From an uncultured Flavobacteriales bacterium (GTDB lineage Bacteria > Bacteroidota > Bacteroidia > Flavobacteriales_D > Crocinitomicaceae): DNA of 64,000 bases. Shown here piece by piece: positions 1 to 9,710 of this stretch. Every line of letters begins with the position of its first letter. Position 1 is the first letter of the stretch. Both the position numbers and the translations under genes were made by a program. The notes under the pieces were generated by a model. That model was not told the origin of the DNA. It searched no databases and saw only the letters and a program-made list of their open reading frames with translations. The DNA is taken from assembly GCA_913051935.1 (NCBI GenBank), contig CAJXCU010000001.1:1-64000 (forward strand). Direction: 5' to 3'.

Positions 1-131
1 GCCGGATTCAGATAGATAGGGTTTGAGAAAAACTGCGTGAACGTAGGGTCTTGTGAGCGCACCGAATTAAGGCTTGATGTCGAGAGACAAGCGATCACAA
101 AAACACATAGGAATAAATGCTTTTTCTTCAC
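1..131 (-). CDS. PorP/SprF family T9SS-associated membrane protein, N-terminal fragment
   Basis: This gene is cut by the left window edge and is missing from the ORF track because it starts with GTG and is short here. Reading the minus strand from the GTG at 129-131 gives a Lys-rich start (MKKKHLFLC), a hydrophobic signal peptide, then SQDPTFTQFFSNPIYLNPA. A mature N-terminus of the type QDPxFSQFxxNPLYLNPA is the hallmark of the PorP/SprF family, outer-membrane barrel proteins tied to type IX secretion and gliding adhesins. An in-frame GTG at 147-149 would add six residues. It is divergent from porU, with about 130 bp between them. The family call rests on roughly 20 mature residues, so whether it is a PorP, a SprF partner of an adhesin or another paralogue cannot be decided. 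Confidence 0.75.
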   Translation of the reverse strand, partial: MKKKHLFLCVFVIACLSTSSLNSVRSQDPTFTQFFSNPIYLNP

Positions 132-263
132 ACAATTGAGTTTATTCACGAACAATCTTAACGTGATTATAGTTTGTAAGGTTACAAATATCGTATATTA
201 ATTGTAATAATTTGAATAATTTGGCGTTTTTTAGACTATCAATTCAATTGTTTCATTCGAATT

Positions 264-3200
264 ATGAATAAGATTTTATTTTTCTCTTTATTTCTTCTTT
301 CAGTTAGTTTTTCATTTTGTCAAGAATTCACGGAGTATATAGAATGGAATAATTCAATTTCTTTGGACAACGGTGAACATTCGCTTTTGGCGCCAAATTT
401 TGAAAAAATACATTATGACAATGGTGCACCTCGGTATTACGCCAAAAAAGTTCTTAAAGAGAACGGTCTAAAGATTCAGTCTATTCAATATGTCACAGAG
501 GATGCCATTAAGACAGATGAAAAGTATTTTAATGACCTTGAAATCAAACTACCGAAAGCAACCCCTGTGCAGGTAAAGGTTTCCTATATTTCGCACAAGC
601 CCTTTATGGTTTTTTCTGGAATACCTTTTATCAGAGAGGAAGGACAACTCAAAAGAATTAAGAGTATAAAAGTAATTGCCTCGAAAGAAATAATTGCGCT
701 ACAAAAAGATTTTGCCGCTGAATCTGTATTGCAGCCAGGCTCTGGTGAATGGTTTAAGATAGCACTTCAGAATGATGGTATTTATAAAATTGATTACGAT
801 TTTCTTCTGTCAATGGGAATTGATATGACTAATCTTGATCCTCGAGATGTTCATATTTTCGGAAACGGTGATGGTAAATTGCCTGAATTAAATAGTATCC
901 CTCGAACCGATGATTTGGCACAGAATTCGGTAAAATATTTTGGTGCCACTGACAATATCTTTAATCAAAATGATTTTATTTTATTTTATGGCTGGGGTCC
1001 AAACAGATGGCGCCCAAACGGAAATTTAGAATTTAATCAGGTTAAGAGTATATACACAGATTACTCTTACTATTTTATCAATATTAATTCTGAGAGACCT
1101 TCTTTGGAAATTCAAACAGCCCCTTCTATAGAAGGTTCTCCTTCTGAAACAATAAGCACCTATGATTACAGGGATTGCTATGAAAACGATTTGATTTCCC
1201 TAATTGGTGGAGGACAGCGTTGGTATGGTGAACTTTTTGATATTGATTTAGAGCAAACCTTCAACTTTTCAATTCCTAATATTGCAAACAGCCCGGTTTT
1301 TTTTAAGACTTCTATTGCTACAAATGCTACAAGCGGTTTAGGTACGCAACAAACCTATTCGGTCAACGGTCTTACACTTTCCGCGAGTGTGCTTCCTCAC
1401 ACATCAATCGATTTTGTTAGGTCCTCTCAAATTTTTTCTTTATCCAATTCAACTTCAGGCTCAATACCATTGAAGATAACAATTCAGCGTAATAGTCCTA
1501 GTGTGATGACTTATTTAGACCGAATACAGCTAAATACCAAAAGAAAACTTGTTTTTTATGGAAGTCAGCTTGGGTTTAGGAACCTCACAGGGAATCAGGA
1601 AGGAATAGGGACTTTTGAACTCTTAAATTTTCCTAGTACAGGATTTATTTGGAGTCTTGCCGACAGGCATCATCCTAAAATAATTTCCGGAATGGCATCA
1701 GGAACGACCTATGAGTTTATTGATTCCTTGAGTTACAGAGAATACGTTGCTAGTAATGGTGGTACTTTTTTGAGTGCGGAGTATGTTGGGTCTGTTGATC
1801 ACCAAAACCTACATGCCTTATCCCAAGCAGATTATTTGATCGTAACACACCCCAATTTTATAACGCAAGCCGATCGTTTGGCCGATTTGCACCGTAACCA
1901 AGGGTTATCGGTACATGTAGTAACCACAAATCAAATCTATAATGAATTTAGTTCTGGGGCCCCAGATGCAGTAGCTATCAGATCTTTTGCGAAAATGTTT
2001 TATGACCGTGCTCAAGCCAATCCTGAAACTGCTCCAAAATACCTTTTGCTCTTTGGTGATGGTACTTATGATCCCAAAAACAGAGTTCCTGACAATAATA
2101 ATTTTGTACTTACATATCAGGTATCGGGTAGTGAAAATCATATTTCCGCCCTGGTAACAGACGATTTTTATGGAATGCTTGATGATGATGAGGCAATCAC
2201 AGGTGCGGATTTATTGGACATAGGTATCGGTCGTATTTTGGCCTCGACTGTAACCCAAGCTGAGCAGCAAGTTGATAAAATCGAACATTATATGAAGAAC
2301 GGCTCAGATTTATTTGCCAATGCCGGTGCATCTTGTTGTCTTGAAGACAATTCGTTAAATACTTTTGGAGATTGGCGACAGAAATACGTTCAAGTCGCGG
2401 ATGACGAGGAATCAGGTTATTTTATTAATAACGATACTGAGCCTCAATATCTCCATACCAAGGCCAATCACAATCAAATGAATTGCGATAAGCTTTATTT
2501 AGATGCTTATCCTCAGCAAACCAGCGCAGGGGGACAGAGGTATCCTGAGGTTGTATCAGCAATATCCGATCGAATCCAACGAGGTGCTCTTGTTTTCAAC
2601 TATGTTGGGCATGGAGGGGAGGTTGGACTTGCAGAAGAGCGTATTGTCACGATTCCACAAATTAATTCGTGGAACAACATCAATGCACTCACGCTTTTTG
2701 TTTCTGCCACCTGTGAATTCACGAAGTACGACGACCCAGCTCGAGTTTCTGCCGGGGAATGGGTTTCTTTGAATCCAAATGGAGGCGCCATAGCCTTAAT
2801 GACGACTACGCGGTCCGTTTATTTTGGTGTGAACACAACAACAGGAAATAAATTTTTTGAAAATGTATTCGACCGCAATCCTGATGGTACTCCATTGGCC
2901 TTTGGCGATATTGTAATGCGGACCAAAAATGAAACAGGTTCGAGTGATAATAAAAGAAGTTTCACATTGATTGGCGATCCTGCGCTGAAAATCGCATTGC
3001 CGAGTTTAAATGTAATCACAGATAGTATCAACGGGATTTCTCCAGAGGTTGCGGTAGACACAATTCGCGCATTAAGTAAGGTCGTGATGAAAGGACATAT
3101 TGAAGATCATTTTGGAAATACAATGACAGGGTTGAATGGTATTTTGACCCCGTCAATATTTGATAAAATAAAACTACAAACTACTTTAGGCCAAGATTTG

Positions 3201-4085
3201 TATTCTCCTGAAATTGAATATGAATTACAAAGAAACGTGATCTACAAAGGAAAGGTCTCCGTAACAAATGGTGTGTTTGAGTTTTCTTTTGTTGTCCCAA
3301 AAGATATTTCGTTAAACTATGGGAACGGTAAAATCAGCTATTACGGTTATTCAGAACAAGTAGATGCGGGAGGTTACGATACATCTGTCGTTATTGGAGG
3401 AATTGATCCAAACGGAATTTCAGATGCTGTCGGTCCTGAGGTGACTCTTTTTATGAATGATGAAAACTTTGTTTCAGGTGGTCAAACAGACTTTGAACCT
3501 ATTCTATTGGCAAGAATTTTTGACGAAAATGGCGTGAATACCGTTGGGAACGGCATTGGTCACGACATAACAGCAATCCTAGACGGAAACTCTTCTGAGC
3601 CATTTATACTGAATGATTTTTATGTAGCAGATCTTGATTCTTATCAATCTGGTGAAATTCGTTTTCAATTTGATGGATTGTCACCGGGTCCGCATTCATT
3701 AGAGTTTAAGGTCTGGGATGTAAACAATAACTCTACGAAACGCAATATTGAATTCGTTGTTGTTGATAATGAGAATTTAGTACTTCAAAACGTCCTAAAT
3801 TATCCGAATCCTTTTTCTACTTCAACTGAGTTTATGTTTGAGCACTCTTTTGCTTGTAACGAATTAGAGGTGCAGATACAAATATTTACTGTTTCAGGTA
3901 GATTGGTTCAAACACTTAACGATATTATTCCTACCCAAGGATTTCGGGTGAGTCAAATATTTTGGGATGGAAAAGACAATTATGGTGACCAATTGGCAAA
4001 AGGAGTTTATATTTACCGCGTGAAAGTAAAAGACACGAGTGGTCAAACCGCAGAAAAAACAGAAAAATTAGTCATATTGAAATAA
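264..4085 (+). CDS. porU: Type IX secretion system sortase PorU (peptidase family C25)
   Basis: PorU is the surface sortase of T9SS: it removes the C-terminal sorting domain of exported cargo and attaches the protein to the cell surface. The 1273-residue product has a signal peptide (residues 1-20, ending SFSFCQ), a long beta-rich N-terminal region and a gingipain-type C25 domain. His783 in NYVGHGGE and Cys817 in SATCEF are placed as the catalytic pair, the spacing expected for the family. The C-terminus carries a FlgD-like Ig domain (LNYPNPFS, then WDGKDNYGD and GVYIYRVK). Length is normal for PorU. porV follows 56 bp downstream from its ATG, the usual porU-porV order in Bacteroidota. A second PorU-like protein lies at 52196-57358. 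Confidence 0.95.
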   Translation: MNKILFFSLFLLSVSFSFCQEFTEYIEWNNSISLDNGEHSLLAPNFEKIHYDNGAPRYYAKKVLKENGLKIQSIQYVTEDAIKTDEKYFNDLEIKLPKATPVQVKVSYISHKPFMVFSGIPFIREEGQLKRIKSIKVIASKEIIALQKDFAAESVLQPGSGEWFKIALQNDGIYKIDYDFLLSMGIDMTNLDPRDVHIFGNGDGKLPELNSIPRTDDLAQNSVKYFGATDNIFNQNDFILFYGWGPNRWRPNGNLEFNQVKSIYTDYSYYFININSERPSLEIQTAPSIEGSPSETISTYDYRDCYENDLISLIGGGQRWYGELFDIDLEQTFNFSIPNIANSPVFFKTSIATNATSGLGTQQTYSVNGLTLSASVLPHTSIDFVRSSQIFSLSNSTSGSIPLKITIQRNSPSVMTYLDRIQLNTKRKLVFYGSQLGFRNLTGNQEGIGTFELLNFPSTGFIWSLADRHHPKIISGMASGTTYEFIDSLSYREYVASNGGTFLSAEYVGSVDHQNLHALSQADYLIVTHPNFITQADRLADLHRNQGLSVHVVTTNQIYNEFSSGAPDAVAIRSFAKMFYDRAQANPETAPKYLLLFGDGTYDPKNRVPDNNNFVLTYQVSGSENHISALVTDDFYGMLDDDEAITGADLLDIGIGRILASTVTQAEQQVDKIEHYMKNGSDLFANAGASCCLEDNSLNTFGDWRQKYVQVADDEESGYFINNDTEPQYLHTKANHNQMNCDKLYLDAYPQQTSAGGQRYPEVVSAISDRIQRGALVFNYVGHGGEVGLAEERIVTIPQINSWNNINALTLFVSATCEFTKYDDPARVSAGEWVSLNPNGGAIALMTTTRSVYFGVNTTTGNKFFENVFDRNPDGTPLAFGDIVMRTKNETGSSDNKRSFTLIGDPALKIALPSLNVITDSINGISPEVAVDTIRALSKVVMKGHIEDHFGNTMTGLNGILTPSIFDKIKLQTTLGQDLYSPEIEYELQRNVIYKGKVSVTNGVFEFSFVVPKDISLNYGNGKISYYGYSEQVDAGGYDTSVVIGGIDPNGISDAVGPEVTLFMNDENFVSGGQTDFEPILLARIFDENGVNTVGNGIGHDITAILDGNSSEPFILNDFYVADLDSYQSGEIRFQFDGLSPGPHSLEFKVWDVNNNSTKRNIEFVVVDNENLVLQNVLNYPNPFSTSTEFMFEHSFACNELEVQIQIFTVSGRLVQTLNDIIPTQGFRVSQIFWDGKDNYGDQLAKGVYIYRVKVKDTSGQTAEKTEKLVILK

Positions 4086-4141
4086 GCGCAACAATAAAAC
4101 TTCCCCTTTTGCGTATATTTACTACCGATTTTATAGAATTT

Positions 4142-5401
4142 ATGAAGAACCTATTTTTATCCATTATTTTGGTCTCCTTTTCTTTGACTGCGTTTGCTCA
4201 ACCAACTGGTGGTAGCGGGGTTACAGATGAGGATTTACAATTGAATACCATTACTACTGCCTTGCCTTTCATGTCGATAACGCCTGATTCAAGAGCCGGT
4301 GGTATGGGAGATGCAGGCACAGCATTAAGCCCTAACTCCACATCTGTCTATTGGAACACTTCAATTTTAAGTTTTTCTGAACAAACTTCCGAAGTTAGTT
4401 TATCTTACACACCATGGTTGCGTCAGCTGACCAATGATATTCATCTTTCATATTTATCTGGATATTACAAAATAAATAAGTCTCATACGATTGGGGGTGC
4501 GCTCCGCTATTTCAGTTTAGGAGAGATTACCTTTACAGATGCCTCTGGTAATGTGATTCGTGATGATAAGCCTAGTGAGTTTGAAATTACAGGTGCTTAT
4601 GCCTTTCGTCTTTCAAATAGATTAAGCCTAGGAATCAATGGGAAATTTGCATACTCTAATCTTACGGGAGGTCTTACTGTTGGAGGCGTGAATACGAAAC
4701 CTGGAGTCGTTGGTGCTGCAGATCTTTCTTTCTCCTATTATAATGATAACGCGAAAATCGGTAATCTTGATGGGGTATATACCTTTGCGACTACGATTAA
4801 CAATATCGGAAATAAGGTCGCCTATTCGGAGTTAGACACTAGAGATTTCATCCCTATGAATTTAAAGATTGGGAATAGCTTCCTAGCTAATTTCGATGCT
4901 TATAATAAAGTTACTTTTTCTTTAGATCTTCAAAAATTACTTGTTCCTACACCACCAAACTATTATTTTGATGGACAGGATTATATCATGACCTCGGGTA
5001 TGAATCCTGACGTGGGTGTAATCAACGGAATGATTCAATCTTTTTATGATGCTCCCGGCAATGTTGTTGTGGATGAGGACGAGGTTCCTATTGCAGATGC
5101 AGACGGAAATTACGAGGTTGTCAAAGGCACAAAGTTTAGAGAAGAGTTGTCAGAAATAAACATTGCATTTGGTACAGAATGGTGGTATAACGACGTATTT
5201 GCAGTTCGTGGTGGCGTTTTCTTTGAAAGTAAAAATAAAGGGAATAGACAATTTATGAATCTTGGCGCGAGCCTAAAGTACAACATGTTCGCAATTGATT
5301 TTTCATATCTAGCCTCTTTGAATGGTCGCCAAAGTCCATTGGCCAATACCTTAAGGTTTACCGTACGTTTGTATCTTGACCAAGCAGGCGCGTCAGAATA
5401 A
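4142..5401 (+). CDS. porV: Type IX secretion system outer-membrane protein PorV (LptO)
   Basis: PorV is an outer-membrane beta-barrel of the FadL-like fold that shuttles T9SS cargo from the translocon to the PorU attachment complex. The ORF track begins at a TTG at 4109, but the ATG at 4142 starts a textbook signal peptide (MKNLFLSIILVSFSLTAFAQ), so that start is used; the product is then 419 residues. The N-terminal barrel signature SITPDSRAGGMGDAGTA, followed by SPNSTSVYWN, is typical of PorV. The C-terminus ends in aromatic-alternating strands (FTVRLYL) as expected for a barrel. It directly follows porU and is probably cotranscribed with it. Confidence 0.93.
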   Translation: MKNLFLSIILVSFSLTAFAQPTGGSGVTDEDLQLNTITTALPFMSITPDSRAGGMGDAGTALSPNSTSVYWNTSILSFSEQTSEVSLSYTPWLRQLTNDIHLSYLSGYYKINKSHTIGGALRYFSLGEITFTDASGNVIRDDKPSEFEITGAYAFRLSNRLSLGINGKFAYSNLTGGLTVGGVNTKPGVVGAADLSFSYYNDNAKIGNLDGVYTFATTINNIGNKVAYSELDTRDFIPMNLKIGNSFLANFDAYNKVTFSLDLQKLLVPTPPNYYFDGQDYIMTSGMNPDVGVINGMIQSFYDAPGNVVVDEDEVPIADADGNYEVVKGTKFREELSEINIAFGTEWWYNDVFAVRGGVFFESKNKGNRQFMNLGASLKYNMFAIDFSYLASLNGRQSPLANTLRFTVRLYLDQAGASE

Positions 5402-5473
5402 TTATATTTTTCTTCTTTAATTTTCTATCTTTCAGTGTTCGTAAATTGTTAGTTTTACCTAATCCACTTTATT

Positions 5474-5481
5474 TATATTTG
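5474..5481 (+). promoter_or_regulatory. -7 promoter box of bioB (TATATTTG)
   Basis: A perfect match to the Bacteroidetes -7 element TAnnTTTG ends only four bases before the bioB ATG (TATATTTG, TAAT, ATG). If it is used, transcription would start at or within a base or two of the start codon, giving a leaderless message. A -33 element is not clear; TTTT at 5453-5456 is the nearest candidate. Confidence 0.5.
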
Positions 5482-5485
5482 TAAT

Positions 5486-6598
5486 ATGAAATGTAATCCT
5501 GAGTATTCTAGTAAAGAAAGTCTCCTTGAGTTATACCAAAAGCCACTTTTGGAGCTTGTTTTTGAGGCCGCAACTATTCACCGTAAATACCATAATCCGA
5601 GAGAAGTACAAATGTCTTCCTTGTTGAGTATAAAAACTGGTGGATGTCCTGAGGATTGTGGGTATTGTCCCCAGGCAGCTAGATACCATACGGATGTTGA
5701 TGCAGAGGGGATTATGAAGGTAGATGACGTATTGGAGCAAGCGAAGAATGCAAAAATTAATGGATCATCAAGACTTTGTATGGGTGCGGCTTGGAGAGAG
5801 GTTAAAGACAATCGTGACTTCGATAAAGTTGTAGAAATGGTTCAGGGTGTAAATGATATGGGTATGGAGGTGTGCTGCACGCTCGGGATGATGAATGAAA
5901 ACCAAGCCAAAAGACTGAAGAATGCAGGCTTATTTGCTTACAATCACAACTTAGATAGTTCTAAAGAATTCTATTCTGACGTTATCTCTACGCGGGAATA
6001 CGACCAAAGATTAGATACGATAGAAAATGCTAGAAAAGCCGGAATATCTGTATGTTCAGGAGGGATTATCGGTATGGGAGAGACTGAAGAGGATCGTATG
6101 GGACTTCTAATGAGTTATATGGAAATGGAAAACCCACCTGAATCTATACCAATAAACGCATTGGTTGCTGTTGAAGGTACGCCTTTAGAAGAACAAAAAC
6201 CGATTGAACAGTGGGAGCTGATTCGTATGGTTGCGACGACAAGGATTGCATTCCCCGAATCTGTAGTGCGTCTCTCTGCAGGCCGAACAAAGATGTCAAT
6301 GGAGGCGCAAGCATTGTGTTTTATGGCTGGTGCCGGATCTATATTTGCAGGAGACAAATTACTGACCACACCAAATCCAGAGTTTAATGAGGACAAAGAG
6401 ATGTTTTCGATTCTTGGTCTTATTGCAAAAGAGTCATTTGCAGACGGAGAACAACCTACAACAAACCCTGATCCTATTTTGATAGAAAAGAAAAGAATTG
6501 CCGCTGAAAGAGAAGCAGCATATGCAAAAGCGAAGTTGAATAAATCAAATAAAACTTTTAAACCGAGACTGGTTACCAAAGTTGAAACTTTAGAATGA
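5486..6598 (+). CDS. bioB: Biotin synthase BioB
   Basis: BioB is the radical SAM enzyme that inserts sulfur into dethiobiotin to make biotin. The 370-residue protein shows the radical SAM cluster motif CxxxCxxC in GGCPEDCGYCPQ, followed by the conserved AARYHT segment, and later YNHNLDSS, a substrate-site signature of BioB. The C-terminal tail past about residue 325 is long, Lys/Ala-rich and probably disordered. The start is supported by homology-like spacing: about 50 residues precede the first cluster cysteine. The stop overlaps the bioF start (ATGA), so the two are an operon. Other biotin genes (bioA, bioD, bioC) are not in the window. Confidence 0.96.
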   Translation: MKCNPEYSSKESLLELYQKPLLELVFEAATIHRKYHNPREVQMSSLLSIKTGGCPEDCGYCPQAARYHTDVDAEGIMKVDDVLEQAKNAKINGSSRLCMGAAWREVKDNRDFDKVVEMVQGVNDMGMEVCCTLGMMNENQAKRLKNAGLFAYNHNLDSSKEFYSDVISTREYDQRLDTIENARKAGISVCSGGIIGMGETEEDRMGLLMSYMEMENPPESIPINALVAVEGTPLEEQKPIEQWELIRMVATTRIAFPESVVRLSAGRTKMSMEAQALCFMAGAGSIFAGDKLLTTPNPEFNEDKEMFSILGLIAKESFADGEQPTTNPDPILIEKKRIAAEREAAYAKAKLNKSNKTFKPRLVTKVETLE

Positions 6599-7677
6599 AT
6601 GAGAGACTGCTAAAAAAGCTTCTCAAACGCAAAGAGTCGGGAAACCTCCGAACCCTGGAAATACCTGACCAGGGGATAGATTTTTTTTCAAACGATTACT
6701 TAGGACTTTCAAAACGAGCTAATTACAATTACGAGGCTTTACCGAATGGTTCAACAGGCTCTAGATTGCTCTCTGGTAATAGCATTATTGCAGAGGAATG
6801 TGAATCAATCCTTGCAAATCATTTTGATTCAAAATCCGCTTTAGTATACGGTTCGGGTTATGCTGCAAATTTGGGGCTTCTTTCTGCCATTTTGCAACGT
6901 GGAGATGTCGTTTTTTATGATCAATATATTCATGCAAGCTCAAGGGATGGTATTCGTCTATCTCTAGCAGATTCCGTATCATTTAAACATAATGATCTCA
7001 AAGATCTTTCAAATAAACTCTCTAAAAAAAGATTCCAGAATAATTATGTGCTTGTTGAATCCTTATACTCTATGGATGGTGATTTGGCTCCTTTGAAAGA
7101 AATAGCTTCAATATGTGATGAGTACAATGCTTATTTAATTGTTGACGAGGCACATGCAGCTGGTATATATGGAGAAATGGGTAAGGGCCTATGTTTTGAA
7201 AATAAAATTCTGTCAAAAGTTTTCGCACGCGTCATTACTTTTGGTAAGGCATATGGTATTCATGGCGCTACAGTTTTGGGTTCAGAGATTTTAAAAGAGT
7301 ATTTGATAAATTTCTCTCGTTCTTTTATTTATTCAACTGCATTACCACCTTCTGATTATAGAGCTATATCCGAACTTGTGCAACATAAAGAGCTGAATGA
7401 ATTGCGTGCTGGTTTGCAGAAGAATATATCTTTTTTTCGAGACCTGTGCGGGGTGAAATCATTTTTATCTGATCCCACATCGCCAATTCAAATACTAGAA
7501 TTTGAGGAATCTAAAGAACTTGAAGCTATCGTATCAGGCTTGAAAAAGCATTCTATTTACACGAAGGGCATATACCCCCCTACCGTCCCTGTTGGGAAAT
7601 CTAGGTTACGGCTTTGTCTGCACGCATTTAATTCACAGAAAGAAATCGAGATACTAGCGAACTGTCTATTAAAATAG
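6595..7677 (+). CDS. bioF: 8-amino-7-oxononanoate synthase (BioF-like aminotransferase family)
   Basis: This is a PLP-dependent alpha-oxoamine synthase that condenses pimeloyl thioester with alanine in biotin synthesis. Visible family marks are FFSNDYLGLSK near the start, GSTGSRLLSGN, VDEAHAAGIYG (PLP-contacting Asp and His) and TFGKAYGIHGA with the probable Schiff-base lysine. At 360 residues it is slightly shorter than the common 380-390. The ATG overlaps the bioB stop by four bases, which supports a role in biotin synthesis rather than glycine C-acetyltransferase activity. It converges with nqrF; no hairpin terminator is seen in the 23-bp gap. Confidence 0.9.
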   Translation: MNERLLKKLLKRKESGNLRTLEIPDQGIDFFSNDYLGLSKRANYNYEALPNGSTGSRLLSGNSIIAEECESILANHFDSKSALVYGSGYAANLGLLSAILQRGDVVFYDQYIHASSRDGIRLSLADSVSFKHNDLKDLSNKLSKKRFQNNYVLVESLYSMDGDLAPLKEIASICDEYNAYLIVDEAHAAGIYGEMGKGLCFENKILSKVFARVITFGKAYGIHGATVLGSEILKEYLINFSRSFIYSTALPPSDYRAISELVQHKELNELRAGLQKNISFFRDLCGVKSFLSDPTSPIQILEFEESKELEAIVSGLKKHSIYTKGIYPPTVPVGKSRLRLCLHAFNSQKEIEILANCLLK

Positions 7678-7700
7678 ACTTAGACAGACGTTGTTTAATA

Positions 7701-9005
7701 TTAACCTCCGAAGTCATCGAAACGCACATTCTCATCAGGAATTCCCCAATCATCGCACATTTTGATAACAGCTTGATTCATTAGTGGTGGTCCGCAGAAA
7801 TATACCTCTAAATCTTCTGGAGCCTCATGCTTTGATAAATACTGATCTATCACGACTTGATGAACAAATCCAGAAAACCCATCCCCACTTTCATCTTCAC
7901 AAGATTCTTTATTCACCCAATTGTCCTCGGGGAGCGCATCAGAAAGTACGAGGTAGAATTTAAAATTCGGAAAGTCTTTTTCCAAATCACGGAAATAGTG
8001 AATATAAAATAATTCCGCTCTTGATCGCCCTCCGTACCAATACGTTACCTTTCGTCCCGTTTTTAGGGTTTTGAATAGCTCATAAAGGTGTGAACGCATC
8101 GGGGCCATTCCTGCACCCCCACCGATATATAGCATTTCGGCATCAGAATCGTTAATGAAAAACTCACCGTAAGGACCGGATATCGTCACCTCATCACCCT
8201 CTTTAAGCCCGAATATATAGGAAGAGGCAATACCAGGATTGACATCCGCCCATTTATCATTAGCTCTATCCCATGGTGGCGCAGCAACCCGTACATTTAG
8301 CATCACCTTTCTTCCTTCAGCAGGATATGAAGCCATCGAATATGCTCGAACAACCTCTTCAGAATTATTCATGACCAGATCGCGTATCGCAAATTTCCCT
8401 TCGGACCAGTCTTTCTCAAACTTATTAGGTTCGCCTGGATGGTCTAATGGATGCGCAGTAATATCCATATCCGCATATTTCACCTGCGTTTCAGGTATAT
8501 TAATTTGAATATATCCCCCCGCTTTGTAATCCATGTCTTCAGGAATTTCAACGATAAATTCCTTGATATATGTCGCTACATTGTAATTTGAGGCAACTTT
8601 TGCTTTCCACTCTTTAATCCCAAGAATCTCCTCCTCGATATGGATTTTCATATTTTCTTTAACCTTCACTTGGCAACCAAGGCGGTGATTCGACGCAATC
8701 TCCTTCCGTGAGAAGTGAGGGGCTTCAGTCGGAAGGATTTCTCCTCCACCTTCATTTACTTGACAAACACATTGAACACAAGTACCACCTCCACCACAGG
8801 CAGAGGGTAAAAAAATTCCATTGCTACCCAGAGTTCCTAGTAAGGTACCACCTCCATCAACCTCTAATGTTTTTTCTCCGTCGTTAATGTCAATTACTAG
8901 CTTCCCTTTCGGAGATATTTTTGCTTTCACGAACAAAAGCATTGAGGTCAATAGTAAAATGACCGATAAAAACGCAATTAATGTTATGATCAGAATCGTT
9001 CCCAT
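7701..9005 (-). CDS. nqrF: Na+-translocating NADH:quinone reductase subunit F
   Basis: NqrF is the NADH-oxidising entry subunit of NQR. The 434-residue protein has an N-terminal membrane helix (about residues 3-27), a 2Fe-2S ferredoxin domain with cysteines at 70, 76, 79 and 111, and a ferredoxin-reductase domain that binds FAD (RAYSMASYP) and NADH (YIGGGAGMAPMRSHL, CGPPLMN). It ends in DDFGG, typical for the subunit. It is the last gene of nqrABCDEF, two bases after nqrE. Confidence 0.97.
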   Translation of the reverse strand: MGTILIITLIAFLSVILLLTSMLLFVKAKISPKGKLVIDINDGEKTLEVDGGGTLLGTLGSNGIFLPSACGGGGTCVQCVCQVNEGGGEILPTEAPHFSRKEIASNHRLGCQVKVKENMKIHIEEEILGIKEWKAKVASNYNVATYIKEFIVEIPEDMDYKAGGYIQINIPETQVKYADMDITAHPLDHPGEPNKFEKDWSEGKFAIRDLVMNNSEEVVRAYSMASYPAEGRKVMLNVRVAAPPWDRANDKWADVNPGIASSYIFGLKEGDEVTISGPYGEFFINDSDAEMLYIGGGAGMAPMRSHLYELFKTLKTGRKVTYWYGGRSRAELFYIHYFRDLEKDFPNFKFYLVLSDALPEDNWVNKESCEDESGDGFSGFVHQVVIDQYLSKHEAPEDLEVYFCGPPLMNQAVIKMCDDWGIPDENVRFDDFGG

Positions 9006-9007
9006 AA

Positions 9008-9700
9008 TTAGTTGATATTGATTTCTTGGTTAGTATCAAGCATAGTTGTAATTGGCTCGGCCTCTTCGGAAGAAGCTTCTTTACCATATTTTATTCCCAT
9101 AAAACTCATGAATGCAATTCCCATTAAACCCGTTACAATAAAAGTAATTCCCAATCCTCGTAAAGGTCCTGGTACATTTGAATATCTCAATTTTTCTCGA
9201 ATGGCGGCAATAGCAACAATGGCAATAAACCATCCGATGCCTGATCCTATGGAAAACGCTGTGGCATCCAAAATAGTTGAGTATTGTCTTTCCGCCATAA
9301 ATAGTGCTCCCCCGAGAATTGAACAATTAACTGCGATTAGGGGTAAAAAGATACCCAATGCGCCGTATAAAGCAGGCGCAAACTTTTCAACTAGCATTTC
9401 TACCAATTGAACAATGGAGGCTACGACCGCAATAAACATAATGAACGATAAAAAGCTTAAATCCAATTCAGCATACTCTTCATCAATCCATCCCAATGCC
9501 CCTTCTTTTAAAACATAATTTTCAAGTAAATAATTTACGGGAACGGTAACTGTTAAAACAAAAATAACGGCCGCTCCAAGACCAACTGCAGTTTTAACAG
9601 TTTTGGATACAGCGAGGTATGAACACATACCTAAAAAATAGGCAAAAATCATATTTTCACTGAAAATGGCCTTAACGAATATATCTAATGTACTTTCCAT
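9008..9700 (-). CDS. nqrE: Na+-translocating NADH:quinone reductase subunit E
   Basis: NqrE is one of the two inverted-topology membrane subunits that hold an intramembrane iron centre together with NqrD. Six hydrophobic helices can be traced. The iron-ligand cysteine motifs FLGMCSYL and AVNCSILGG are both present. At 230 residues it is longer than the usual 200 or so; the surplus includes an acidic C-terminal tail (SSEEAEPI). It sits two bases before nqrF and ten after nqrD. Confidence 0.96.
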   Translation of the reverse strand: MESTLDIFVKAIFSENMIFAYFLGMCSYLAVSKTVKTAVGLGAAVIFVLTVTVPVNYLLENYVLKEGALGWIDEEYAELDLSFLSFIMFIAVVASIVQLVEMLVEKFAPALYGALGIFLPLIAVNCSILGGALFMAERQYSTILDATAFSIGSGIGWFIAIVAIAAIREKLRYSNVPGPLRGLGITFIVTGLMGIAFMSFMGIKYGKEASSEEAEPITTMLDTNQEININ

Positions 9701-9710
9701 AGACTTTTTT

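Noticed and set aside
6115-6579. 154-codon minus-strand ORF in bioB
   Set aside because: Shadow of bioB, without domain or expression signal.
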